In this document: one piece after another, positions 1 to 9,170 of the stretch | Layout of the letters: each line of letters opens with the position of its first letter | Numbering within the stretch: the stretch's first letter is position 1 | Assembly: GCA_018398765.1 (NCBI GenBank) | Contig: JAHBMJ010005899.1 | Coordinates: 17,551 to 47,550 of the forward strand | Reading direction: 5' to 3' | Source of the DNA: Chromera velia | Lineage: Eukaryota; Sar; Chromeraceae | Length of the DNA stretch: 30,000 bases | Notes under the pieces: generated by a model | What the model was told of the DNA's origin: nothing | Seen by the model: the letters and a program-made list of their open reading frames with translations, nothing else | The model's database searches: none | Made by a program: the position numbers and the translations under genes

Positions 1-256
1 CCCCCCTGTCTTGCACTTTTCCCCTCCCTTACTTTCTCATCGGAGCACTTTTCTCAATTCTTCTTTTCTTGTTGCTGATGTGCTTGTGCGCCCCTGCGGA
101 CCTCTGAAGTTCTCCTCTGCCTCTGTGCTTGTACGTGTGGTGCCGGAATGAGGATCTGTCGTTGTCCTTTCTGCTTCCGCGTGAATGATTCTGTTTTCTT
201 TCCAGCCAACTCATGTATAAGACTCTCCCTCTCTCGCTCTTTATGCCCGCTTGCTT

Positions 257-260
<4 letters not shown>

Positions 261-299
<39 letters not shown>
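261..299. repeat. (TG)n microsatellite
   Basis: A near-perfect TG dinucleotide run, followed by gtgtgtgcag, which would also serve as a splice acceptor. It lies in pyrimidine-rich, intron-like sequence upstream of the partial gene. Confidence 0.9.
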
Positions 300-302
<3 letters not shown>

Positions 303-607
303 GTGCAGATTCATTGAGTCATTCTCCCAAGTCAGTAAGTGAGTCAGTCCATTTGTGAGTTTCTTCGTTGGTCATAGAATTGACAGAATGACGGGGGAAT
401 GCTCTTTTTCTTTCTCTTTGCATTTTCATCTCACTTCTTTGATCACGTATCATGAATACAGGAAGCTGTGATGCAGCTAGAAGGACAAAGAGAGAGACAT
501 CATGCCCGAGACTGGAGTGCAGGAAGTTGGAGGACAGGGCACAAAAGGCGGAGAGAAGAAAGGGAGGGTTGCGGCTTGGGTTGGTTTGTTGGGGGGAAAC
601 GGGGAAA

Positions 608-633
608 GGAGGGAGGGAGGGAGGGAGGGAGGC
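608..633. repeat. (GGGA)n microsatellite
   Basis: Six consecutive GGGA-type units in a purine-rich tract. No coding signal; apparently intronic or intergenic. Confidence 0.85.
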
Positions 634-888
634 CTTGAGAGGAGGGGAAAAGTCAGCTTTCATCGTCAGGCAATCCAGTCGGAACTCCACGGGGTGTCAC
701 TCACCAGCACCACTGCAGCCTCACTGTCCTCGAAAAGACAACACTGCATATCCCCTTTTCCTGCTGACAAAGACCAGCTGAGCATTTGTTGTGACCCTGT
801 GGACCTTGACTCCAGGTTTCTCTCTCGCCTCCTCCGTGTGCACATGTGTGTCGGGGGTATGGATGGTGGTTGGTCAATCTTTTTGCAG

Positions 889-1681
889 CTGCTCCACAAG
901 CGACGCTAGTAAACCCGTGCACTCGCACCCTGACAGAGAGGTATACGTAATTGATCGCAATTTCCTCCACTCGGTCAACATGGTTTCGAAAATGTCCTTC
1001 CCATCCTGCAGGGTCAGGGAGCACAGGCGACCTTGACCTGTCCTCAGGATGTGCTGGACAGGTGGCTGCAGAGGTGGGTCGATCTCTTGGGGGTGTCAGA
1101 GCTAGGGTGGTTTGGGGGGGGGTAATCTTTTTCCATGTGTTTGTTTGCTTGACCTTGAGAAGGAAGCATAGACGTGGCAACGATATGTGGCTTGCGGTAT
1201 GTGACTTGCAGAAGTGATCGAAAGTGGATTCAGGGAATTCAGAATACGGCAAGAGTCGACTTTCATCCCCATGTACAATGTGCCCATGAATTTCTTTCGC
1301 TGGCTCATCAGGTTCAGTGAGTGTTCCTCGCTTTTTCTCTGCCCGAGGATGATACGGAAGGAGGGAAGTGAGAGAGGGAGAAAGGAAGTGAGTCTTTGTC
1401 AGCCTGCCTGTTTTTTTTTTTTGTATCCTGAGTCGCCTTGCCAGAAAGAAAATTTGGAAGGAAGGGGGGGGTTGAGAAAGAAACGAAAGGATGGAAGAAC
1501 CAGATGAGACAATTAAGTCTCTACATCATGGATGCCTCAGTATCTCTGCGTCTCTGTGTCAACACAAGCATGCAGTGCCGACAAACCCCTGTTTCTGCCT
1601 GTGTGTTTGCTCTGAATGTGTAAATGCAGATTTGAAGAGAAATACAAAAGGGACCCGAATTTTGTTCTTCGGACAGAATGA
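889..1681 (+). CDS. 3' exons of an unidentified multi-exon gene (partial)
   Basis: Four exons can be chained with agreeing phases: 889-940, 1012-1073, 1212-1316 and 1630-1681. Each follows a pyrimidine-AG acceptor. The donors are gtatac, gtgggt and a strong gtgagt at 1317. The joined frame is open and reads through segments such as CPQDVLDRWLQR, then ARVDFHPHVQCAHEFLSL, and ends with FEEKYKRDPNFVLRTE before TGA at 1679-1681. The family is not recognised. The 'AHEFL..' then 'F..KYKRDPNFVLR.E' pattern faintly resembles the thioredoxin-like L51/S25/CI-B8 fold of mitochondrial ribosomal and complex I subunits, but this is too weak to assign. Exons 5' of 889 were not resolved and the start may lie outside the window. 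The support is the run of four phase-compatible splice junctions; any single exon alone would be unconvincing. Confidence 0.4.
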
Positions 1682-2086
1682 GTCATAATACGTGTCTACA
1701 CTATGAAGAGTGCATGGTTGTTCACTTTAATTGAAATCTAAATGCTTCCTTTCAATAGTATATGAATGCACGTGTACACCGTGACATTTCGATTGATACT
1801 ACTAGTATTTACGTGCGAAGTGAATACTAAGCAATATATGTCACATAATGTGTGTAGGCAGTTGAACTGTTAACTTTATATATACCAAGAACTACAAAGA
1901 ATCTGTAGTAGTAGAGGCTCTAAAACTATAGTTTAATTGAAAAGTGATTCTTTGTAATTACTAGTTCAAGTTTGATTAGAAGAGTTTCAAAGTTTTCTAT
2001 TAGATTTTAAAGGCTAGTTTATATGCTTTCATCATTATCTTTATTAATCTTTATAATGTTTACTACTAAGAATGAATAAGAATGTT
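1682..2086. other. AT-rich intergenic DNA
   Basis: Begins immediately after the stop codon of the upstream gene and presumably includes its 3' UTR. AT-rich, with no open frame of note and no recognisable element termini. Base composition shifts sharply from the roughly balanced, pyrimidine-rich sequence to the left. Confidence 0.6.
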
Positions 2087-2195
2087 GATGATGATGATGG
2101 TGATGATAGATGATAGAAGACTTAACCCCTAGCCTCTGTTGGGCTCGGGTGAATGATAGAAGACTTAACCCCTAGCCTCTGTTGGGCTCGGGTGG
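2087..2195 (-). repeat. (GAT)n tract plus 43-bp tandem duplication; possible LINE 3' end
   Basis: A GATGATGATGAT tract (from about 2087) adjoins two tandem 43-bp units, 2110-2152 and 2153-2195, each containing ACTTAACCCCTAGCCTC and TTGGGCTCGGGTG. The units are essentially identical. Read on the minus strand, this is a short unique sequence running into an (ATC)n tail, the same arrangement as the 3' end of the LINE at 9007. It is therefore possibly the duplicated 3' terminus of a related, heavily 5'-truncated LINE. The duplication is directly visible; the LINE origin is inference. Confidence 0.6.
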
Positions 2196-2571
2196 TCCGT
2201 TCATCCATGCATTCATGTATAGGGTGTTTGATCGATCGATTATTCTGATGATGATGATGTTCTGAAAAGTATTGAAAAAACAATCATACATTTGATTACA
2301 CTTAATAGTAACATTACTGTTTTTGTTATAAATATAATTTGACAGTACGTGTAATTGGCTAAGGATGCCTATAGTGATAGAGAAGAGTCTAGGATAATTG
2401 TTTGTTATTAAGATTTATTTTACATGTAACATCATTGCGCTTAAGCCTTAACTACACGGTTCAACTTTGTTAAACTTTGCAAATATTTTAATGCTAATGT
2501 GAATTAATGAAATTAAACTTTAAGTTTCACTTTGCATATTCCACTGTGCATGTTACAGATATGTCTAGACG
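2196..2571. other. AT-rich intergenic DNA
   Basis: AT-rich, with a second short (GAT)n tract near 2247. No gene or element termini recognised. Confidence 0.5.
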
Positions 2572-2790
2572 TAGGCCATTAAAAAAAAAAAAAACTCAAA
2601 AAAAAAAAATTAAAAAAACCCTCGAATACAATTTATTTATAAAAATACCCCCCCTACAAAAACTAAAAGAGGCTTAAACAATTTAAGACCGGTTTTGAGC
2701 TTCTAAAACCCCAACGAGTTTTTTAAAAATACTTACAGTTTTTTATAAGAACTTTTTTTTTTATTTAATATATATTTTTAGCCTCTAGGT
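2572..2790. mobile_element. A/T-tract foldback element (putative MITE relic)
   Basis: Opens with TAGGCCATT followed by long A-tracts interrupted by ACTC, and closes with long T-tracts running into AGCCTCTAG. The opening matches the reverse complement of the repeat at 8928-9005 and 12273-12351 (GGCCATTAAAA, then A8 and ACTC), so they look like one family. The inverted terminal symmetry is imperfect and no convincing target duplication was found, so the boundaries are approximate. Confidence 0.4.
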
Positions 2791-2826
2791 CTATATTTTC
2801 CTAGTCATTTCTTCTACTCTTTCCTA

Positions 2827-3030
2827 GTGAATGAATGAATGAATGAATGAATGAAGTTGGCTTTGCTAGAGTGGAGCCGTGCTCCCAGTAGCCCATGTTC
2901 ATGCAAGAGATTGTCAATCACTCAACTCTAGAGATAAGGCTAAGCGCGAGATCCCCTGAAGTGCTCGCTTGGTGAGCTCACGAGCAGCATGCGCGTTGTA
3001 GTTGGCAATATAAGACTCGAACAGAAGAAA
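2827..3030 (-). repeat. (TTCA)n-tailed interspersed repeat fragment, SINE- or LINE-like
   Basis: A TGAA tetranucleotide run at about 2827-2855 borders a moderately GC-rich segment up to about 3030. On the minus strand this reads as a body sequence ending in a (TTCA)n tail, the layout of a SINE or LINE 3' end. Near its far end the minus strand carries GTTCGAGTC, which matches the pol III B-box consensus, but no clear A box was found. Family unknown. Confidence 0.35.
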
Positions 3031-3184
3031 AAAAGGTCGCGTTCACATAGAGACAGGCGTACACAGTGAGTGACAAAGTATATTTTACATTATTTCATAC
3101 ATTTTTTACTTGAAATTTTTATGTTTTAAATTTATAGTATTATATGTATGATTGAACTTGTTTAAATGGTGATAGAACACGTGC

Positions 3185-3629
3185 TGTAGTGTCCTACCTC
3201 CCGGCGCCGTCCTACCGCCACTGTTTGGTCCTTCTCGCATGTGCGCTGCCTTGCCTTCAATCGCCCGCCGCCACATTCTGCCTGCCTGGCCCCGGAAAGC
3301 TTGTCTTTGCGTTTGCGCGGGGACCGGTCAGATTTAATTCGCCCTCAGCCGTCTCGCTGAGATCTTTCGTTCCGTTTGTCCGGTTGTGAGTCTGTGCTTT
3401 CTTAGCAAGCTAGCAGAAGTTTAACTTCAAGTCCAAGTTTAACTACGAATCCTTTCAACTCTACGAAGGGCTAAGGATTTATCCGTATCTAATCCTTTAG
3501 CTGACTGAGATCTTCAGACTGAGCTAAAGTCTGGAGAGTTTATAGATCCGTCTCTCTATCTAGGCCACGTCTCTGGGTCTAGCTCTCCGTCTGTCCTTCC
3601 GCTACCCAAAGCAGCAGGAAGGTGTTACA
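3185..3629 (+). repeat. 5' LTR, 445 bp
   Basis: Starts TGTAGTGTCC and ends GGTGTTACA. Differs from the 3' LTR at about 29 positions by hand alignment (about 6.5%) with no indels. The 5' two thirds hold most of the differences; the segment around 3388-3470 is almost identical in the two copies. Confidence 0.88.
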
Positions 3630-3631
3630 TA

Positions 3632-3649
3632 TGGTGACTTGCTTCAGCA
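3632..3649 (+). promoter_or_regulatory. Primer binding site of the LTR element
   Basis: TGGTGACTTGCTTCAGCA lies 2 bp inside the 5' LTR and begins with the TGG that pairs with the CCA end of a tRNA. The primer tRNA was not identified. Confidence 0.6.
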
Positions 3650-4527
3650 AGAGGTGACTACTTCCTTCTGTTGTGGATTTAGTTGTCGCTTCAGTTTCCT
3701 CCATCTTTTTTCGGGAAGAGAGTCTGCATCCATGCATCCGTCTCTTTTCCTAACCGCTGTAGGCACAGTCAGAAGACTGTGAAAGAGGGTGTCAGAGACC
3801 CCTTGTGTCCCGTGTCAGCTGGCCGGAGCTCTCTTTTCTTGCTCTTCTGGTCTGGTGGGAACTTTTCTTTCTCGGTTCCTGAGGAAGAAGCTGGAGACGG
3901 GAGACGGAAATTGTTGTGGAGTCGGGAAAGACTGGAGACGAGAAGAGATTTCTTTTTCACGAAGACTGGAGAGAAGCTTGGAGACGATTGGCCTTGCCAC
4001 CCACAAGCAGACTGAAGAGAAATTGGCAGTTAGTTTCTTTGTTTCTGTATGTTGTCGACCGGCTGTTTTGTCCTTCGTCTTCAGTGCAAGAGGAGACTGA
4101 TCCCCTTCGTTTGCCTTGCTGTGGTCGCTTGCTTGTCCGCCGTTGTCCGCCTAGTTGTCCGCTCGGGTCTGACCAGCCTGTGCGGCTTGCAAACACTAAC
4201 TGTCTACCTTTGCTTGTTGGACTGGTCATCCAGCAGCTTTGGTAGATCAGGCAGCAAGAAGACAGATCTTTTTGTTTTGAATGAGACAGTTCGTGCAAGC
4301 ATGTGCATTTGTGGTGTGGCTGAGAGTGACTGCTGTCCATGGATGAATATGAGATAGCGTGAAAGCGTTTGTTGAGAGATGAAGAACAGAGAGATTACAG
4401 CAGCGTCTGTATGCCCAACGCATGTCAGAGAGACAGACAGAGGAAACGAAGGGAAAGAGCGGAAAAGAGTTGTATAAAGGAGAAGCCGGGTGTCCCGAGT
4501 ATAGAGAAGAATTGGGGGGGGGCTACT

Positions 4528-4550
4528 NGGGGGGGGGGGGGGGGGGGGGA
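4528..4550. other. Poly-G tract with ambiguous base N
   Basis: An N at 4528 is followed by more than 20 consecutive G. The length of this homopolymer and the local assembly should be treated as uncertain. Confidence 0.9.
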
Positions 4551-4659
4551 CTAGGGATGGGAGAGCCGATGAGAGCTGATGTACCAGGGGGGGGACAAGG
4601 GGGGGGGAGAGCCGGTATCACAGTGCCAGGGAGGCGGGAAAAGGGGGGGAGAAAGGGAA

Positions 4660-4830
4660 GGGGACGCGGACGTCAATGGCCGCAAGAAGGGAGTGAAACG
4701 CGGACGTCAATGGCCGCACAAGAGGGGTAACAATGACTCGAAGCCTCCGTAAATGGCTACGAGCAACTCGAGCCTCCGTTAATGGCTATGAGAGGCCAGG
4801 GCTCCGTTAATGCCCAGCCACTTGAGAGGA
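4660..4830 (+). repeat. Cluster of five degenerate CGTNAATGGC motifs
   Basis: Two units share GCGGACGTCAATGGCCGCA; they are followed by CCTCCGTAAATGGCTA, CCTCCGTTAATGGCTA and GCTCCGTTAATGCCCA. The core CGT-N-AATG(G/C)C recurs about every 30-40 bp. The spacing is irregular, so this is not a simple tandem array. It lies inside the LTR element. Confidence 0.6.
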
Positions 4831-7135
4831 AGGACCGATGATTAGCCAGGATCATCGTGTAGGGTAAAGTCACGCTACTGCCCGGCAACGGAAGATGACA
4901 GTGGGAGATGAGAATGGAAGAGAATGAAGAATGTAGAGTGTAAGAGAGTGTATGTTTGGATGCATTAAAGTGCATGCATGAATTGAAGCATGATTGATGA
5001 GAAAGCTGTGCAAGCGCGATGAAGAAGAAAGACAGAAGAATATGTAAAGGCATTAGTCCGTAGAGCAGTGTGCAGCGCATGGTGTTCCCTTCCCTCCCTC
5101 CCTTCATGCAGCCACTGACACGTACGACGTGTGTTTGTGTTTGCCGAGACTACCGAGTCCGATCATCGAGATGAGAACCCAAAGTCGATCGCCTACCCCA
5201 ACGCCATGTACATGCGAGACGGGCAAAGGACTGTCTGATGCCGCCGCCATGCGCTTACGTCTGCGCATGCCCGCGATTGCCTTCATGCCTCCGCAATGGA
5301 CTTGGGGGGGGAAAGCAACCAATTGACCTCCTTGTGAAGCTGAGCAGCAAAGAGGAGAACTCCAAGAAGAACAAGTCAAGCACCGCCTGAGTGCGCTTGG
5401 AGTTGCTTAAGCTTCCCCAGTAGATCGATCTCTCTCTCTTCGTTTCGTTGCTTGCGTTTGCGCCTTTATCTTCTCTCTTTGATCTCTTTGGTGAAAGAGT
5501 GTCCAGTCCATGCGCGAGTGAATCCTTCTGGGTCAGACGTTTTGTTTTTCTATGAGAAGAAGAAAGAAAGAGAGACCAAGCAAAGAAGAGAAGAAGAGAG
5601 AGAAAATGAGGAGGTGTGAGTGTGAGGAAAGGAGACGCCTGTTGAGACGGACATTTGTAAAGCAGAATGAAAGAGAAGAAGTCAGCCTGAAAGAACAGCC
5701 TGTGCATCCCTTTGTGTCTTCTCTCCTTTTATGTCTACCACTGCAGGGGGAATTGCGGTGCTCCGGATCCTTCTGGATCTGGCGGTATCGTCTCTCCCCC
5801 CGTGGCAGCGGGCACAGTGCGATATCCATCTCGAGGCGACTTGTGGAGATAGCAATGCGATTGGGTTGCTGTCTGTTTCGGTCTGTTTCTCCCTATGCTC
5901 GTGTGTGTGCGTCTCTCTCCAGCGCTTGTGTCTCTGGTGACTCTTTTCTCTTCTTGTAACATATGTGTGAATAGGGGATACCGGGGAACTGAAGAAAAGG
6001 AAAGAGAAAGAAGAAAATGAATCTGCTCTCTGTCTTCCCTTTGCTGTTGGCATCTTTCTATCTGTCTTTCCCTGACTTGCTGCCACCGTAACAGTTTGTG
6101 CCGGAAATTCATAGTACTCCTCCTTAAGAGTGAGGGCGCATGGTAGTTAAAAAGGAGTTCGGAGGTGGGAGGAATGAAAACAAAAAAGAAAGATTAAGAA
6201 AAGAAAGAGAAAAAAATGACTGTCCTCTGTTCTGCCCCATCCTTGCTTGGTTTGATGAGAGGTTTTTCCATCTGTCTGCCCACGTATCCGTCTGTAAAGC
6301 TGCCGGGTGCTCTGTCGTGTGTCTCCTATCAACAGAGGTAGTTGACAGAAGAAAGTAGCTTCCCTGAAGATAAGGAAAAAGAAAGAGAGCAGACTAAGTG
6401 CATCCGCTGTCTTTATTTCTATCCACTGCTGCTTCTGTGTTGGGAGCTTTGAAGAAAAGATAGTAGAAGGAAAGAAGAAGAGAAAGAAGAATGAATGAGG
6501 GGTTGATAGAAACCGTAGCTGCCTGTCCGACCTTGACTGGTGACGCAAAGCGAACGAAGCCTGGTGCTTCGGTAGTGGTGTGTCCGATAGGAAAAGCCTG
6601 GAGCTAAAGGTTCTATGGTAAAGTACCTGGTCCGGTCTTGGAAGGTAGAAGGTTGCATCAGGACTCTGTTGACAGCGATCTAGCACCCTCAGAAAAAGAA
6701 TGAAAGAAAGAAAGAAGAAGAAGAAGAAGAAGAAAAAAAAAAAAAGAATTGTGGAGAAAAGAAAGCGACAGGCTCACTGCATGTGTTTGACCAACCGTGA
6801 CTCCGCTGTCTGCATTTACACTGCTCTGTCGATCAATTTCTTATCGCTGTACATGACTTATTTGCTTTGCCCAGTTAGGTCTTTGAGTATTCCTAGGAGT
6901 ATTCAGCTGTGTTTCACAGAGAAGTAAGTCAGTTCGGCGCTTTCGCTTTGTTACCTGCGAGTAGCTAGGCGAGTAGTGTGTCTATCCATCAGCTTGAATA
7001 GACCTGAATGCATATATGCATGTCTTCCGTTGAGCTGGATTTGAGTATGATTCTTGAGCGGCTGTGCTTTCAGTCTGTCTATGCGCATGCCCGATTATGT
7101 TTGAAATATCGCGAGGGCACGATTTTCTTGCCGGT

Positions 7136-7149
7136 GAGAGGGGGGGATG
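7136..7149 (+). promoter_or_regulatory. Polypurine tract of the LTR element
   Basis: GAGAGGGGGGGATG directly precedes the 3' LTR. It is the expected position and composition for plus-strand priming. Confidence 0.65.
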
Positions 7150-7594
7150 TGTAGTGTCCTACCTCCCGGCGCCATCCCGCCGCCGCCGTTCGGTCCTTCT
7201 CGCATGTACGCCGCCTTGCTTTCGATCGCCCGCCGCCACATTCTGCCTGCCTAGACCCAGAAACCTTGTCTTTGCGTTCACGCAGGGACCGGTCAGATTT
7301 AATTCACCCTCAGCCGTCTCACTGAGATCCTTCGTTCTGTTTGTCCGGTTGTGAGTCTGTGCTTTCTTAGCAAGCTAGCAGAAGTTTAACTTCAAGTCCA
7401 AGTTCAACTACGAATCCTTTCAACTCTACGAAGGGCTAAGGATTTATCCATATTTAATCCTTTAGCTGACTGAGATCTTCAGACTGAGCTAAAGTCTGGA
7501 GAGTTTATAGATCCGTCTCCCTGTCTAGGCCGCGTCTCTGGATCTAGCTCTCCGTCTGTCCTTCTGCTACCCAAAGCAGCAGGAAGGTGTTACA
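7150..7594 (+). repeat. 3' LTR, 445 bp
   Basis: Same length and termini as the 5' LTR. About 27 of the 29 differences are transitions. Confidence 0.88.
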
Positions 7595-7886
7595 ATACGT
7601 TGCCTTCTTCCAACACTTCAACCATTTTGAGAAGAACCTCTGTCCACCCCCTCACAAAGCTTTTATTGCGCGCTAGCATCGTCATCTTCTTTCTCCAAAG
7701 CTTCTCAAAGTTGGAGATGTTTGCAACTCAAAGAATGTTTTTAAAACGAGTCACATCATTGTCTTCAACCATCAGACCAAATGTTGCTGTTTCGCCACTG
7801 CGCTCAAATAGAGGGGTGCGAAGACACTTGACCGTCCAACCTTTGTGTTTTGGATCATGAAGGTCTCTGAATGAACATAGTTTCAT
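7595..7886 (-). pseudogene. Decayed reading frame of unknown origin
   Basis: On the minus strand an ATG at 7886-7884 opens a frame reading MKLCSFRDLHDPKHKGWTVK and onward. It has one in-frame TGA at 7730-7728, then stays open with protein-like composition (for example NFEKLWRKKMTMLARNKSF) to the edge of the LTR element at 7595. The plus strand is also open here (7600-7860), but its composition is poorer. No family recognised. It may be a host exon or a transposon remnant interrupted by the LTR insertion; the matching continuation left of 3185 was not found. Confidence 0.25.
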
Positions 7887-8004
7887 TTTCCTTGCTGCTC
7901 AGACTTGTTGATCAATCAATAAAGCATATTCGATCAATTCGTTTACTTTCAATTGTCCTATAATTGTCTTTAAAGTTTTTGAAGAGGCTATAGTGAATAG
8001 AGGG

Positions 8005-8868
8005 TAGTGACCAGATTTGATTTGATTTGATTTGAAGTAGGGTTTAACCTCAAATCAAATCTTAGGCCTGAGAAACTTTAGTATGATAGAGCCTACCAAA
8101 TCTTATCAAATCTACTTCAAATCTAACCCTTTAACCTCAAATCTTCGAGGTCAATCCGTCATCCAGTCTTTCAAATGAGTATTCACACTTTTTTGTGCAC
8201 AAAAAAAAAAAAACAAATGATCACAAAAAGATTTTTTTATCGGTGTCACATGAATATCTAGCATGAATATGAACGCCCAAAAGCTTTTCCAAATGTCTGT
8301 TCAGTGAAAAAGAAGTCATTCAGTCTATTCTTCAGATATTCAAGTTTTGATTGAGGGTTTGAAGTGGTGCTTTATTGTTCCTTGGCAATTTTTACGCTTC
8401 TTTCTTTGCTAGGCTTGGGCCCTTCTTGGGTCCCCCCTTATCAAACTGATCAACGATGTCAAACAATCCCATAGGTTATAACAACAAGAAGGCTAGTAAG
8501 AAGGCCGCATTAGTATACAGTGCCGGCTATGTGAAGAAAGTATGGCCTGCAGAAAGAGGGAGTAATATAATTGTAAGCTCTTAACTTATGTAAGCTCTTA
8601 GCTTTGATAATAGCTCATTAATTTTGAGAGTCTTAATGTAGCTTTTAGTCTAGTTTTTAGTGATTTTCTTATGTCTAGGGCTTTCTAGGATTTGTTAGTG
8701 GTATCGACTGTGTCATGTCGTCTTCAGTGCTGTCGAGAGTGACCTTTAAGCTTCAAGCTCAAATCTACCTCAAATCTGGTCAGAATTAAGCTTGAAGCTT
8801 AAATCAAATCAAATCAAATTAAATCAAATCAAATCTTATCAAATCAAATGATTCAAATCTGGTCACTA
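8005..8868. mobile_element. Non-autonomous hAT-like TIR element, 864 bp
   Basis: The termini are a perfect 16-bp inverted repeat, TAGTGACCAGATTTGA, and the similarity continues imperfectly inward. The flanks are ATAGAGGG (7997-8004) and ATAGGGGG (8869-8876), an 8-bp target duplication with one mismatch. An 8-bp duplication and a TAGTG start suit hAT-type transposition. Both ends are crowded with TTTGA/TCAAA pentamer repeats (8013-8150 and 8755-8855), the position of transposase-binding subterminal repeats in hAT elements. The interior has no coding capacity. Confidence 0.75.
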
Positions 8869-8896
8869 ATAGGGGGTGAAGACTGGGTCCCTAGCA

Positions 8897-9005
8897 CCAA
8901 CCTAGGTATCAACATATCAAAACTCAAAAAAAAAAAACTCGAAAAAAAAAAATTGGAAAGAAAAACGCCCAATAAAATTAGAGTTTTTTTTAAATTTTAA
9001 TGGCC
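8897..9005. mobile_element. Left part of a small foldback element, interrupted by a LINE
   Basis: Contains CACCAACCTAGGTAT near its left edge, then A-tracts with ACTC. Its right edge lies across the LINE at 12352-12370 and reads GCCTATGCCTAGGGTTGTG, whose reverse complement CACAACCCTAGGCAT mirrors the left edge. Rejoined, the element would be about 130 bp with imperfect inverted ends. The end symmetry is visible; the classification as a MITE is inferred. Confidence 0.4.
8928..9005. repeat. LINE target-site duplication, copy 1 (78 bp)
   Basis: Matches 12273-12351 throughout, apart from one extra A in a homopolymer in the other copy. It includes TTGGAAAGAAAAACGCCC and ends AATTTTAATGGCC. The two copies lie precisely at the two ends of the LINE, as direct repeats. 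Confidence 0.8.
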
Positions 9006-9006
9006 C

Positions 9007-9024
9007 GATGATGATGATGATGAT
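9007..9024 (-). repeat. (ATC)n 3' tail of the LINE
   Basis: Six GAT units on the plus strand directly next to the GGCC end of target duplication copy 1. This marks the 3' end of the inserted LINE. Confidence 0.75.
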
Positions 9025-9133
9025 TGAGGGTTAAATCCTAGATTTAGTGACGCCAAATCCCAAGCTACTAGCAAGGCTTTGAGGACAACCCAGAGCACAC
9101 ATTCATGGGGGGGGGGGATGAAGAAGCCTGCAT

Positions 9134-9167
9134 GCCAATCGGATCGATTCGCCAATCGGATCGATTC
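9134..9167. repeat. 17-bp tandem duplication in the LINE 3' UTR
   Basis: GCCAATCGGATCGATTC occurs twice in immediate succession, a few bases beyond the ORF stop. Confidence 0.9.
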
Positions 9168-9170
9168 GCC

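Larger units (their letters stand above)
3650..7135 (+). other. Non-coding interior of the LTR element
   Basis: About 3.5 kb without a retroviral-type protein motif in any frame I read. It has a purine-rich stretch (about 3890-4000), a poly-G tract with an ambiguous base at 4528, a cluster of short repeats at 4660-4830, and alternating purine- and pyrimidine-rich segments from 5420 to 6750. Open frames in this region are long only because they cross low-complexity sequence. Confidence 0.6.
3185..7594 (+). mobile_element. Non-coding (LARD-like) LTR retrotransposon, complete
   Basis: Two direct repeats of exactly 445 bp (3185-3629 and 7150-7594) bound a 3,520-bp interior. Both repeats start TGTAGTG and end GTGTTACA, the TG..CA ends of LTRs. 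A TGG-initiated primer binding site follows the left LTR and a G-rich polypurine tract precedes the right one. No gag, protease, RT, RNase H or integrase frame is visible in the interior; the longest frames are about 180 codons of low-complexity antisense. This fits a large retrotransposon derivative that depends on another element's proteins. Flanking bases (cgtgc on the left, atacg on the right) do not form a target duplication, so one end may have been altered. Orientation follows from PBS and PPT placement. Confidence 0.85.

Noticed and set aside
5255-5829. Overlapping minus-strand frames of about 100-150 codons in the LTR interior
   Set aside because: Open only because stop codons are rare in the pyrimidine/purine-biased sequence; no domain recognised.
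6147-6686. Minus-strand open frame of 179 codons in the LTR element
   Set aside because: Crosses purine-rich low-complexity sequence. The translation is Phe/Leu/Ser-rich without any gag, protease, RT or integrase motif.
8013-8855. TTTGA/TCAAA arrays as a free-standing satellite or CRISPR-like array
   Set aside because: The arrays lie just inside matched inverted ends with a flanking duplication, so they are subterminal repeats of one element. There is no regular spacer structure.
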